A stretch of DNA of 64,000 nucleotides from Neofusicoccum parvum (lineage: Eukaryota > Ascomycota > Dothideomycetes > Botryosphaeriales > Botryosphaeriaceae), in the NCBI GenBank assembly GCA_020912385.1, contig CP087210.1, positions 3,100,001 to 3,164,000 of the forward strand, given 5' to 3'. The number at the start of each line of letters is the position of its first letter. Position 1 is the stretch's first letter. Of the stretch, positions 33,085-44,452 are shown piece after piece. Under the pieces are notes generated by a model that was not told where the DNA came from, made no database searches, and saw nothing but the letters and a program-made list of their open reading frames with translations. Both the position numbers and the translations under genes were made by a program.

Positions 33085-35140
33085 ATGCCAAGGGCAGCAT
33101 CGCACGCATCGCCCTCGCCATTCCGCTGCCGGACGTGCAACAGGACGTACTCGACAAGCAGCCACCTGCGCCGCCACGAGGCCACACGTGAGCACGCCGC
33201 CCGCCGCCCGCGCCCAGTCTAACCCAGCCACAGACACAGGACGCGTGTCGTGCACCTGTCCGTTCTGCGACCGCACCTTTTCCAGGCTGTGCGTTTCCGG
33301 CACTGCACCCACTACGGCGTTGCTAATGCCGCTGCAGAGACGTCGCCCGGCGCCACCTCCGATCATGTGCGCCCCTTGAGGGAGCCGACGTCGTTCTGTC
33401 CAGCACCAAACGCGGGAAGCGGCGGCGAGTCTGCGATGCGTGCGCGCGAAGCAAGCTCTCGTGTGACTTGAAGGTCCCGTGCTTCCGCTGCCGTGCTCGG
33501 GGAGCAACGTGCTCGTACCTGGACCCGCAGGACGGCCCGGCCGACTGCGGAGTGGGGAGCACCGCCGGGAGCGGCACATGCAATCCATGGCAGGTGCCTG
33601 TAGACTTCCTCCTGGCATTCACCGACCCTGAGGCAGCCGACACCTCCGAGGTGGTGGTGAAGGACGCGTCCAACGAGTGCAGCCACCACGATGCGGGAGG
33701 CAGCGCAACGCTTGAGGTTGAGGCAACCCTGCAGAGCAATCCCTGGAACCATGGAGACTGCCTTCTCGACTTCTTCGAGTTTGAGATCGAGATGCACCGC
33801 AAGTCGCCGCCTGACCCGCCGCCCCAACCCGACCCGCCCGGCGAGCCTCGTGGCCTCCAAGCCCGCATGCAGGAGGCCATCGTCCAGCTCTCCAAGACGC
33901 ATGCCTCCATGGCCCGCGACGGCGCCTCCAACAACGCCGAGTTTGACTGGTGCCTCGCGGAGTCAGTGTTCACTGTCGACAATCTCAGAGACTTCGAGTG
34001 GGCCTACTTCCACCGCATCCACCGGCACAACTCGGTCATCCATAGACCGACATTCGACTGCGAGACGGTCTCGCTCCCGCTCTTGCTGGCTGTGTTCCTG
34101 TTTGGCTCCGTCTACTCGGCGCCGCTGGACTCTGCTTTGTCCGCTCGATACTTTTTCGAGTGCGCGGAAGAGTACATTTACACCCACCCTACCTTTAGAA
34201 GCCTGGTAGACGATTTGCCGGCGGAAAGAGGCACCGTCGATGAGATCCAAGTCCTCCAGGCGGCAGTAACCATACAGACCCTACAGTATGGAGTAAACAA
34301 CAAGACGACGAGGCGCCGAATACGCGTGGAACGCCACCCGCACCTCGTTACCGCCGTCCGATCAGCAGGCTTCTTCCAAGCCAAGCACGGCGGCCCGCCC
34401 ACCTCCTGGGAAGAGTTCATCAAGACGGAAACACTCGTGCGGTGAGTGAGCCTGCCCGTTGGCGCGTCGTGTCGGCCGGTGTCTTACAGCATGTTCAGAA
34501 TCAGCGTCTGGACGTTCCTGGGTGACGGATTCCAGGCCGCGTTCTACAACAGTCCGCCAATGATAGCTCTTTCCGAGCTCTTTGGCAGCCTTCCATGTCC
34601 CGAGAACCTGTTTGAAGCGGAGAGTGCTTGTGAATTCCAGCAGCTGGTATGCTCGCGTCCTCGGGGCCCCGACCCCCACTCGCCATCCGAATTTGTCTCA
34701 TTCCTCTTCCATGACACCTGGCCTGGGCCAAAGCACGACATGTACAGTCGTCTCACAGCGGATCATCTTCTGGTTATTGTCATGGGTTAGCTCCCCCCAG
34801 ATACTCCCAACGAACGGACGGGAAAAACTACTGATTCTCTCCAGCCCTGGTCTGTGTGACGGTAAACGCCAGAACCATCTGCCTTACGCATGCAGCTTCC
34901 GATACGATCGCCCGCGCGGCCGACCGCTGGAAATTGCTCTGGGATTCCGTTGTTGGTCAAGACCCTGAACAGCAACGCCTCCAGGGATTCGCAAAGCATG
35001 CGCCGGAACTGTTCTGGCTGACCAGGGCTATCTTGCATGTTGCGCAGTCGGGAGACAAGAGCCATGGTTATATGCGGGGTATTGTCACCGACACATTGCA
35101 TGAGGTGCACGATTTCATCCGGAGATATCAAAGTTTTTGA
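33085..35140 (+). CDS. Dual C2H2 plus Zn2Cys6 transcription factor (614 aa)
   Basis: Exons 33085-33187, 33234-33288, 33338-34441, 34499-34785 and 34845-35140. Exon 1 encodes finger 1 (FRCRTCNRTYSTSSHLRRH); finger 2 (CPFCDRTFSRLDVARRH) appears only after splicing exons 2 and 3 at a CT|A codon. A linker then leads to the zinc cluster KRGKRRRVCDACARSKLSCD with spacing C2C6C5C2C6C, followed by a fungal TF domain. Such C2H2-C6 regulators are a known fungal class that often control accessory metabolism. The acceptor of intron 3 is a choice between two AGs; I took the one that keeps family spacing. Confidence 0.85.
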
Positions 35141-35478
35141 CTTTTGAGATATATCGGGCCCGCGAGGAAAGGAATTAAGCGTGCTGGACACTTTTGTATT
35201 CTTACTACTCGCTGGAAGAATACTATGACGAAGAAGATATCCTTGATGGCTCTAGCAAGCTTTATGCCTATTTCCTCCGACATCGACTCGTGTTGTTACA
35301 GGCTTGTCGAATTCTACCCAGAGCGACCCTTGCGGAGGCTCTTGGGGCCCTACAACAGCATCTACGGGTAGGCGCAGAACATGGTCGCTGTATATCTTGG
35401 GTGACTGGGTTCATTACTGAGATGATCAAACAGCGAGTCCGACGTTTCATTAGCCAATCTGAAGCCTGATACTGCCAG

Positions 35479-36961
35479 CTATTTATCTTCCACTTCGGTA
35501 AGGCCAATGTGTCTCAGGGTATCTACATTAAGTTAGCATTGTCGTTTCATCCCAACCAGCGCGTAGTTGAAACTTACTTGACCATCCTAGATCCGTCCCG
35601 AAGGTCGTCTGCATCAGTTCCTTGCCATACTTAACGCCTTGTTTGGGCCCGTATGTCACTGTTTGCGAGCCCACCGCCAGTGCCATCATAGGAGGCACTT
35701 CCGGAAACTCGGAGAAGGTGTTTTGTCTCTCAGGAGTTTCTTCCACCAGCAGCATAGAGAACACATTAGTGGCGGCAACGCGCCCCATGAACATGGCTGC
35801 GCCTGCTCGTCGGATGCCTGTCCATTCTACCACATCTCCGATGGCGAAGTGTCTGCCGGCGTTGGGGATGCCGGAGGAAATGTTCATGCTACCTCAGTCA
35901 GACAGGGACTCCATTGTCAGGACAGGGCGGCAAGGCTTACTGTGAATTGACCTTCACATATCCATCGACCGTGAGAGCTTCAGCGGACAGTGCACTAGAC
36001 ACTGGTGTCCATTTGTGGATGGCAGTGACAACTTTCCCGGCTTCGATGACGCGGCCATCGGTCAGCGTGACGGTGGATGTTCCGTTCTCTTGCGCTACAA
36101 CAGTTGCGCGCTGGCCGAGGATCACTCGCACGCCTTCCTCCTCAGATATAGCAAGGGCGCGCTCCTTGAATTCGGCCGGCAGGGGCTCGTTGGAGAGCAG
36201 TTCATTCCGCGAGTGGATTAGAATGACGTTTTTTGAAGGGTGGTTGTGCTTGATCTCCGCCGCCATCTCGATCCCAACAGCGCCTGCAACAGACCGTCAG
36301 AGATGATACACAGGTGACAGGTTTTCATTTACGCACCGCCGCCAATAACCACAATGCCATCGCCGGCAGACTCCTCGATTCCAGCGATCTGTGCGGTTCC
36401 GTCTTTGACATATTCGGCCTTCGTGAACGCGCGCGGAACAGTAGGCCAATCTCTCCGCATGCCAGTTGCCAGAACGAGGTAATCATAGCGCTGCCGGAAC
36501 TCCCTGCCCGTGGTCTCCATGTCGTCAAAGGTGGCTACGAGGCTCTCGCAGTCGATGTGCTTCACATTGCCCCGCCGGACGGTGACTTCGTCTCTCTGCA
36601 GCTCGAGGATATTGCGGTACTTTCTCCAGAACGGGGCGCAGTGCTCCCTGGAGCAATGGGCGAGAGGCGTGCCGACGGTGTGGACTGGGCATCGTGGTGA
36701 GAAGCAGAGCCGGTCTACGCATCTTCAGCACTCACAAAAGCCATCGCGCTCGTCAACAAGGGTGATGTGTATCCCCCGTCTCGATTTGATATTCAGCAGT
36801 GCTTCCGGAAAGAGATTGGGGGCGGCATGCTTGCCGTCGATGAAGGCCAGCAATGTGTGGATGGCATTGAGTCCGCCGTACGATCCACCGACAATGAGCA
36901 CCTCATGAGGCACCGGCACCACGGGCTCGCGCGGCGGCTGAGGCTGTGTCTCGATGGCCAT
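35479..36961 (-). CDS. AIFM2/AMID-like FAD-dependent oxidoreductase (423 aa)
   Basis: Exons 36961-36736, 36684-36337, 36283-35941, 35888-35578 and 35522-35479. Two dinucleotide folds are visible: VLIVGGSYGGLNA near residue 20 binds FAD, and GIVVIGGGAVGIEMAAE, assembled over an intron, binds NAD(P)H. VLATGMR precedes the second fold. The domain order matches the pyridine-nucleotide-disulfide-reductase superfamily of the apoptosis-inducing-factor/ferroptosis-suppressor type, which reduces quinones. No mitochondrial presequence or transmembrane segment is clear. In the cluster it may reduce a quinone formed by ring hydroxylation (inference). Confidence 0.9.
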
Positions 36962-37947
36962 GACTTTTGCCGGGCTTCAGCGGCACGTGCGTTGGCCAGC
37001 AAAGTCAGAGCTGACTGTGTCGCCGTGAGACGAACTGGGAGGCGGCGCACCTATATCGCCTCGTATTCTCCGCCGAAACCGGAGCAGTGCTGTGCCGGGC
37101 ATGGTGTGGTGGAGGGAACGCGCCGGACAGGCCCCGGGGGAGGATGCGAGCAGGGCCGAAAGCGAGTGAAAAACTGCTTGCCGAAGTCCTGAGCGTCCGA
37201 AGAAAGTTATCTGATCCGTCTTTAGCGCCTTGGCCGGCCGTTCTGCCATGCGCCGTTATCACCAGATCAATGGGCGGGACGGAGGCCAATAAGCGAGCCA
37301 AGAATGCCACGGCTTCTGTTGCCATTGGCGTGGCCGGCGGAGCGATCGGCTCCCACGACACGAGGGCGGGGGCGCGCTCGATCACAGCAGGCGAGTACTG
37401 CAAGCCTGTGACCGGAGGACTGCTGACACGGCCATCAAGATCAGATTATCGGGCCAATCTTTGGCATCCCCCCATGGCATCTCCGCCGGTGTGTGGATGG
37501 CGGATGCAGGCCTGTCGATCAGCGCGGGAAACTGCTCCAGACCTGCAAGTCAGCGGAGCGGGCTTCGCTTAAGTAGGATGGAAGCCCGGTTAAATCTCTA
37601 CCTTCCCTCGCTCCAGGCGATCTGCATGCCTGGACGGCGGCGTCCCTCACGCGCCGCGCTGAGGTTGCATGCCCCACTCACCCAGTGTGCCAGTGTCCTT
37701 CGCAGACCTCGAAGGCGACTGGACCACACTTGGCCGAGACTCGTCAGTACGTAATGGCGCTCTATCCGGCGCGGCTTGTCACGGTTGGCCTTGAGCGGTC
37801 GGAGATTCTCGGAGACGGGGGACTGGAACAGTGCTGCATTGAAATGAACGAGGAGGATTTCCCATCTGCCCGCGCACAGAGCATTCTGTCGACATTCTTG
37901 CCCACACCCCGCTGCAAAAGATCTCACATGCTGGAAGCCCTTGCCCT
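36962..37947. other. Intergenic region
   Basis: Nothing coding is supported in just under 1 kb. The left part should hold the promoter of the FAD oxidoreductase. Confidence 0.55.
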
Positions 37948-39929
37948 CTAGAAGACGTTGCCACGGGTCTGCTGCAGCTTCTTGACGTTGATGTCGCGCC
38001 AGATCAGCACGCAGCCCAGCGCCACTGGCATGAAGCACACGCCTGCAATCAGCATGCGTCGCTGCACATAGCCGTACGCCTGGACGATGGCGTCGCGCAC
38101 CGGGCTTCCGACCGGGTATCCGAGCTGCAGGACGAGCGATCCGTAGATCATGGTCGCGTTCCCCTTCTCGGCTGCAGGGAGATATTCCTCAATCTTCTGC
38201 GGCATCATGTTGGTCCAGATGGCGCCCGAGATGGACTGGCCAATCGCTCCGCCGATGGAGGTGAACATGGCCTCCAGCGCCAGCACGGCGGCAACCTCGT
38301 TGTGCGGGACCGCAGCCATGGCCGCCAGCTGCTCGGTCATGACCAGCGTTCCTCCTGCAAACGCACTCAGGATCTGGCACATGACGACGTACCCGATGTT
38401 GGTGCCGGGATGCCGGAAGTAGATGAGCAATGCCGTTGCCAACGTCGAGACGGGGATGGCGATGAGCGCGAGCCACTTGAAGCGTCCGGTGTAGCGGATG
38501 ATGAGGCCCACGAACGGTGCCCAGAAGCAGGACCCGAGACTGTAGATGTTCATGATGTATCCGGAATCCCGGATGTTCAGATTATGGACCACCTGGAGGT
38601 AGGAGCTAAAGTAAAGGTCCCAGCAGCTAATCATGGTCAGCGGCTGCCTCGGCTCAACACGCTGTCTGTTTTACTCACTAGAACGAGAGGAAGAGAGTGC
38701 CGCAGAGAATGCACGCTGCAAGCACCGTGCGGTCCTTCAAGTACCTGTACGGTATGAAGGTGACGGGCGCCCACAACTTCTCGTAGAAGAGGAACACAAT
38801 GATGAGGACGAAACCCACTACGAGCATGGCGATGATGTAGCCGGTGCCCCACCGGTTAACAGCGCTGCCAGCTAGTGTCAGCGGGATAAGCAGCAGGCAT
38901 AGGCCCGCGATGAGCAGAAATTGTCCGATGACTAAAGCCAGTAAGCGCCAAACTCTCGATGTGCTGTTGTGCTGCACTGACCGTCAAACTCGCGCCCATA
39001 GTAGTACAGTGATTGGCCGAAAGACCTGCCACTGGCGAGTCTCGGAGGCACAAGACCCTTCTTCTTCGCCAAGCTGTTGTTGTAAATGAACATTCCAGCC
39101 ACAGGCGAGGAGATGATGGGGAGGATGATGGCAAAGCATCCGAAAGCCCATCGAAAGCTACTATGGTCGTAGAACAGCTGGGCAATGGCGGGCCCTGCGA
39201 AAACATTGGCAATGAATGGCGTTGAGTTGATGCCATAGAAGATCATGCGGTTCCGAAGGGTTGTCATGTCGGCCAGGAACACGTTGATGACATAGCCCAT
39301 CCCGTTGTAGCCTACCCAGTAGAAGACCTGGTTGGGTTTAGGAGACGGTAGACGATTTCAGGGAGAAGGGTTCTTACTTGAGCGGCTGCGTAAGTCTCGA
39401 CGTTCTTGCAAGCAGCCATCATGATCAAGCCGATGGTGCAAAGGAAAGTCATCAATATGAAGCCCTCCACACGTCCCCAGATATCGATGATCTTGCAAAT
39501 AGGAAATTTGGAGACTCCAGCTATAACGCCAGAGAGCACTGACGTGGTCGAGACCAGAGAGTGCTGGAAAAAGGACGAAGTGACATAGACACTCAAGTTT
39601 CCCGTGATTTGCTGCTGGAGGGAGTTGACAAAGGAGCAAATGTAGATACTGGTCCATGTCAGCAGCCAAGTCGGCAGTCAGGGCCTATCAGCCTACAATG
39701 CAGCCGTGATGAAGAGCGCCTTCATCGTCCAGGCCTGTGTGATGGCCTCGACACGCTTGACACCATCTTGGATGCGGACGCTCTCCTCGTCGCTGCTAGC
39801 TTCGGCATCAACGACATTTTCGCGCGGCAGCTTTTCCTCGTTGCTGGCATGTGGCAGGTCCTCATCTCCTCCGGCATGCGGCGCAGCCTTGGGGTCGGAA
39901 ATTTCGGGAGCCGAGGGGTCCGAGGACAT
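37948..39929 (-). CDS. Siderophore-iron-transporter-family MFS carrier (593 aa)
   Basis: Exons 39929-39697, 39648-39378, 39327-38982, 38931-38679 and 38626-37948. After an acidic ~60-residue N-terminus come hydrophobic segments compatible with 14 TMs. Diagnostic sequence includes IYICSFVNSLQQQ in TM1, SFYCWDLYFSSYLQVV restored by splicing, and DSGYIMNIYSLGSCFWAP. These match the Sit1/Arn/MirB type of fungal siderophore-iron symporters. No siderophore synthetase lies in the window, so it may take up foreign siderophores or have been recruited to move the cluster's substrate. A TATATAA box on the minus strand lies ~125 bp upstream. Confidence 0.9.
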
Positions 39930-40865
39930 GGCGACCGAGCGTTGATGCAGAGCAATGATGTGGCGGGCGGGACTCAGGTGAGAGATGACGGTCGCGATCG
40001 GCCGGGCCAGCAATGGGGAGGGTGCTGCGTTGACATGCACACGGCAGCTGAGCTTATATACGGCGGTTTTGGCAATGAGGCCATATCCCACGAGTATGTC
40101 ATCAGGCGATATATCCACTGCCAAGAAGGCAGAACGGCCATGCTTGCCTGGACATGGCTGCGGAACCCTCCATTTAGGGTGGAGTCTCCATTCTTCGTGG
40201 CGGCTTGGCCACTCCCGTGCCCAGAATTCGCACCTTAGCCGAGTCGCGGGTTTCCCCGCCTTGGGAGGTGGTCCCGCCCGATCATAGAAGAACTGTCTTG
40301 AGACAGCAGCGAGCTTTAGGACATGGTGGATATCGCTGCTGCTACTTGCGTTCTGCTGATAGTCGTCTTTAAAAAAAAAGATATTTGAGTGTTATGTCCG
40401 ACTGTTACCGATTCGCCACATCAGCACAATCAGCTGGGTAGCCACGCTGAGACGACTAGGGTGCTTTGCCTCATTGAACGCAAAGGCCGAACGCAAATCG
40501 CATTTCTGCTGGGCATGCGCTTTAACCGCAGCGTTGGATTCTAGATGCATGGCTGCGCCACGCTTTTCGACCCATGTCCCACGAAACTGGAACCAGACTC
40601 GATTTAATGATCTCTACTCGGACAAGCCTGGGCCCAAGCCACTGAGTCAATGCGAGAATTACACGTAGTACCAACATGTCTTCATTTAGACGAAGCACCA
40701 TAATACTGGAGGCTGGAAATAAAAGAGTCTAGCAAGCTTCACGTGTATTCACGGGCGGGAAAGTCATATTTTTGTGGTTAAATTTCAATGCATGGTGCCG
40801 GGCAACGAACGTGTTGGGCCCGCTCAAGGTGACACCTGCAGCCTGCCGTCTCCTAACTATCTCGC
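39930..40865. other. Intergenic; MFS promoter region
   Basis: TATATAAG (minus strand, 40060-40053) is a likely TATA box of the MFS gene. CCCCGC occurs near 40255. No gene is seen in the remaining AT-rich part. Confidence 0.5.
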
Positions 40866-42818
40866 TCAATAAATATACGTCTCAGCGTTATCGTTTATAA
40901 AACGCATCTGTGTCTCTCTGAAATCGTCCCGAATTATCTCGCATCCGGCCTCGTTGTATTTGAACATACTCTTCTCCTCAAGCCCCCATGTCGGCCAGTG
41001 CGGTAGATCGGCCAACCCGTGCTCGTTAGGGTCAAGGTTATTGACAAACGAGATCCACGTGCTCATGATGTTCAGGCTGTTCTTTGAAATGGCGGGCGGG
41101 AGAAACCCGAAGGCGTTCAGCACCACTTCAGAAATATGGAACGAGCCAAGGATGGGGAGGCTCGAAAGGCCTAGGTTATTGAGGAGCGGTAGTTGCCCGA
41201 GGAGAGGGAGATCCTGTTCGATGAGGTACGTATATGCGGGTTGTGTGGCATGGACGTGCTCGAGGAGGTCTCGTCGACCGGAATCAAACTGTAAACGTGG
41301 CTTCATCAGATCGGGTTATCGACTAGACACTTATGACTGCAACTTACAGTGTAGTCTCCGATTGCCGCAGCAAGTCTCTTGTATTGGGGGCCGATGGCAT
41401 TCGCGTAGCCGGTGTCAAAGGGACTGCCCTCCCTTGGGTCCTCGGAGTACAGGCTGGTGAAGGCCCGAATCTGGTCAGGCGATAGATGCGGGAAGAACAC
41501 ATTCCTGAAGTAGAACTGGAAGTCCTCGTCCGTCGTGATGTTTAGCTGTGGCACAACAGAGAAGAGAGTTCCCTCATCCTTCATGGCCCCAATGATGATG
41601 GGGACCTTCCTAGCCTTGCCCGCACGCACGAGGCGATGAGGCGAGTCTGGGAGGAACGAACCGTCTGGCCGCGGGTACCACGGAACCACGGTGGACTCAT
41701 ACGACAGGAAGTTGGGCAGCTGTTGGACGGCATTGTAGATCTTGGCGTAGTCGGCGGTCCGCAAACAGGCGAGCTTGTCAGAAGCGCTGCCGCAGCCAGA
41801 CTTGTCGGCGATGAAATCGAAGACATGTTGAGCGTGGCTGTAGGGTTTGAGCTTCATGATGCCTCCAGAAGCCATGATAGCGCCGCGGAAGAGGCCTTCA
41901 CTCTCGTCAAGGAGCAAGTGAGTGGCGATAGACATGGAGCCTGCCGACTCGCCCATGACAGTGACTTTGGAGGGGTCACCGCCAAAGCGGCTGATGTATT
42001 TTTGGACCCACTGCATGGCAATGCGTCTGTATGGTGAATGTGTGAGACAGTCTGGACAAAGCCTATGAGGGTAAGAGAGCGCAGGGAACATACTGGTCTT
42101 TGAGCAAGAGATTGCTAACGCCTGCATCGGTGATTTCCTGCGAGGCAAGCGTGCCGAAGGCGTTCATGCGGTAGTTTGCGGAGACGAAGACCACAGGTTG
42201 CTTCATCTCCACTGAGCGAGTGACTATATTGGCGCCTTGATAGATGAGGCCCTGGGTTGATTTGCGTGTGAGCACGGTGCAACGACAAGGCTGAGAGGCA
42301 CTTACCGGCAACGCCGTGGTTTCAGATCCGACTGCTGCACTTGCGCCCAATTCGTATCCACCTCCATGGATCCACATGAAGACTGGCAGACCAGCAGTAG
42401 AGTCAATGCCCTCTGGAATCTGAACGTTGATGTTCAAGCAGTCTTCATCTTGGCCATCGATGGGAGGGAGGATCAACTGTTCAACAGCCGAGAGAAGACC
42501 GCCGATGTCTCCGTTGTCGCTGCTGATTGGCGATGCAATCAATTGCTGCTGTGGACATGCTGGGCCGTAACTGGTGGCATCTTGGACTCCTTGGAGCTTG
42601 TCTTCCCCATCAAGCATGCGAGCATTTTGAAGACGCCCGGCCTTCGCAAAGGGCATCCCAAGGAAGCTGTTGACCCCCGAAAACTTCTTGGTTCCCTTGA
42701 AAGTGCCGTAGTCCAACTCGACCATGGGGGCTGCTCCTCCTCTAAGGAGACCGCCCAGCAGCTGAGGTAGTGCTGTAGCACTGCCGTACAGCACGAGATT
42801 TGCGATAACAACTTTCAT
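40866..42818 (-). CDS. Type-B carboxylesterase/lipase, secreted (590 aa)
   Basis: Exons 42818-42306, 42251-42094, 42026-41348 and 41288-40866. A short signal peptide (MKVVIANLVLYGSATALP) precedes a carboxylesterase domain: PVFMWIHGGGY forms the oxyanion hole, VTVMGESAGS holds the nucleophile Ser, KDEGTLF the acid, and NEHGLADLPHW the likely catalytic His. EDCLNINVQIPEG is the second family signature. Length is normal. Fungal members hydrolyse esters of fatty acids, phenolics or toxins outside the cell. It may release the substrate that the intracellular cluster degrades (inference). Confidence 0.92.
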
Positions 42819-44452
42819 CGTGGCGGAACAGGTGCAGAAAGGCTGTCGAGTAATTGAACTTGAAAGATGTTCTTGCGAGACAGGTTGGACATGGTGATCT
42901 CCCCACTCCTTAAATCCCCTCGTCCGCCTCTCTGCTGCGGAAATCCGGGGTTGCAGATCGTCCGGCTAAGGGATGCGTGTGTATGCTCTCTTCCGACAGC
43001 CAGCATCCAACCCTGCACATGGTGAGAAAGGGTCTTCACACGCAAGATCGAAGCGGATTGGCTCAGTGCCAACGTGGTCATATTACAGTGACGCGCATTG
43101 TCAGGTTTGCGTCATTCAGGAACAGTCCCTCGACGCTCTTCCGACCGTATTGTCGGATGTGGGACAGACGTGGTGTCCCTGCCACCCCACAATCAGCTAG
43201 CCCTGATGGATTAGCCGGGCGTTATGATCTACAGACCCGATAGCGAAAATAGTATTCGGCGTTGCTCACTAAAAGCTTATCGGGATTGACGCGAGGCATA
43301 GCGCATGCCACAAGACCAAGCTAGCTATCGCTAATTTTGCTTCGTATCAAGGAGCACCAGATCTGGTCAAAATGCCTAGAATTCGTTCCAGAATGAGCCG
43401 AGGAGTATGTCGGGAAGGAACCAAGGCCTCTCGGAAGGACCGCTGTCGGATCGAATATGGGATGCGAATGGGTCATCTCAATCCCGGCCGTGCAGCGCGT
43501 TGCAAAAATGACAAAGACTTACGTGCGAGTTCTTCGCCAGCTGACTGTGAGGTCGGAGGTCATTTCTTGGCCGTCTGCGAACGCTGCATCTCTGAGGCCA
43601 ACTTCAGTATGGATACTTGAGCGAGAGCTGAGCTTGCTTAGAACGTAGGTGATGCAGCGCGGGCATTGCTATCGGCGAAGTCCGCATCATGATCTAACTT
43701 GTAGAAGAGTCACGTCAGCTGGGAATAGCGAATGGAACGTCAAGAGCATCTGTATATTAGGTGTGCCCGATGCTTTCGAGCACGCAAATTGGCGATTCAG
43801 CCTCCGGCCCTCAGTGAAAAGGTATCATTTGGTCGAACTCACGATGAACGCTAGAACTTCAAGCGCGGTAGCTCTCGCTCCAACCAGTACTTATAAAGGG
43901 ACGGATGAAGTAGTAAGAATTAGGTGCACGTGATAGTCTACTAGTAATATGTGAGATTACTACTTTAGGTTGACTACAAAGGGTCAAGTATCTAGCTAAG
44001 GAGTGAATCTGAATTCTAACAATCTAGTTTTTCCTTCGTAACCCGGGCTCGCGAGGACTTCGGGGCCCGTTTCTTGAGGCTGAGCCATGTCTTGAGGGCG
44101 CGTTATGGGGCGCACGTGACTTTGGCGCGTAGGCTTTCTTTCCGCTTCCTGGTTTCCGAGCGTGGTGAGCGATAATCTTCTCTTCACTGACTATTATTAG
44201 AAGCGGCTCGGATACAGCACAATGGTATACGGGGATAGTTGCGCAAGTCGGGCAAAGATCGGTGCAGACCTTCTTGAAAAAGCTAGCAACACCGTTCCGT
44301 CTAGTCCGTTCCTCGTATTCAACATCGAGATGCTGATACCGCTACACATCAATTGGCTCGCTTGGCTTCTCATTTCGAGAATGCCAAAGATAAAAAGCTC
44401 AGGCACCGCATCGTCTTTCTCGCAATCCGCTTCTCGGACAGCCGGTTGCAAG
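42819..44452. other. Intergenic, no supported gene
   Basis: AT-rich in its right half. Short ORFs near 43.4-43.9 kb have no motif. This gap separates the enzyme cluster from the protease region. Confidence 0.55.

Noticed and set aside
33281..33340. Apparent frameshift in the second C2H2 finger
   Set aside because: Splicing a 49-nt intron with a GCTAATG branch restores an exact C-x2-C-x12-H finger.
35194..35469. 92-codon ORF between the dual regulator and the FAD oxidoreductase
   Set aside because: It begins at TTG, has no ATG and overlaps the 3' region where two genes converge; too little to call a gene.
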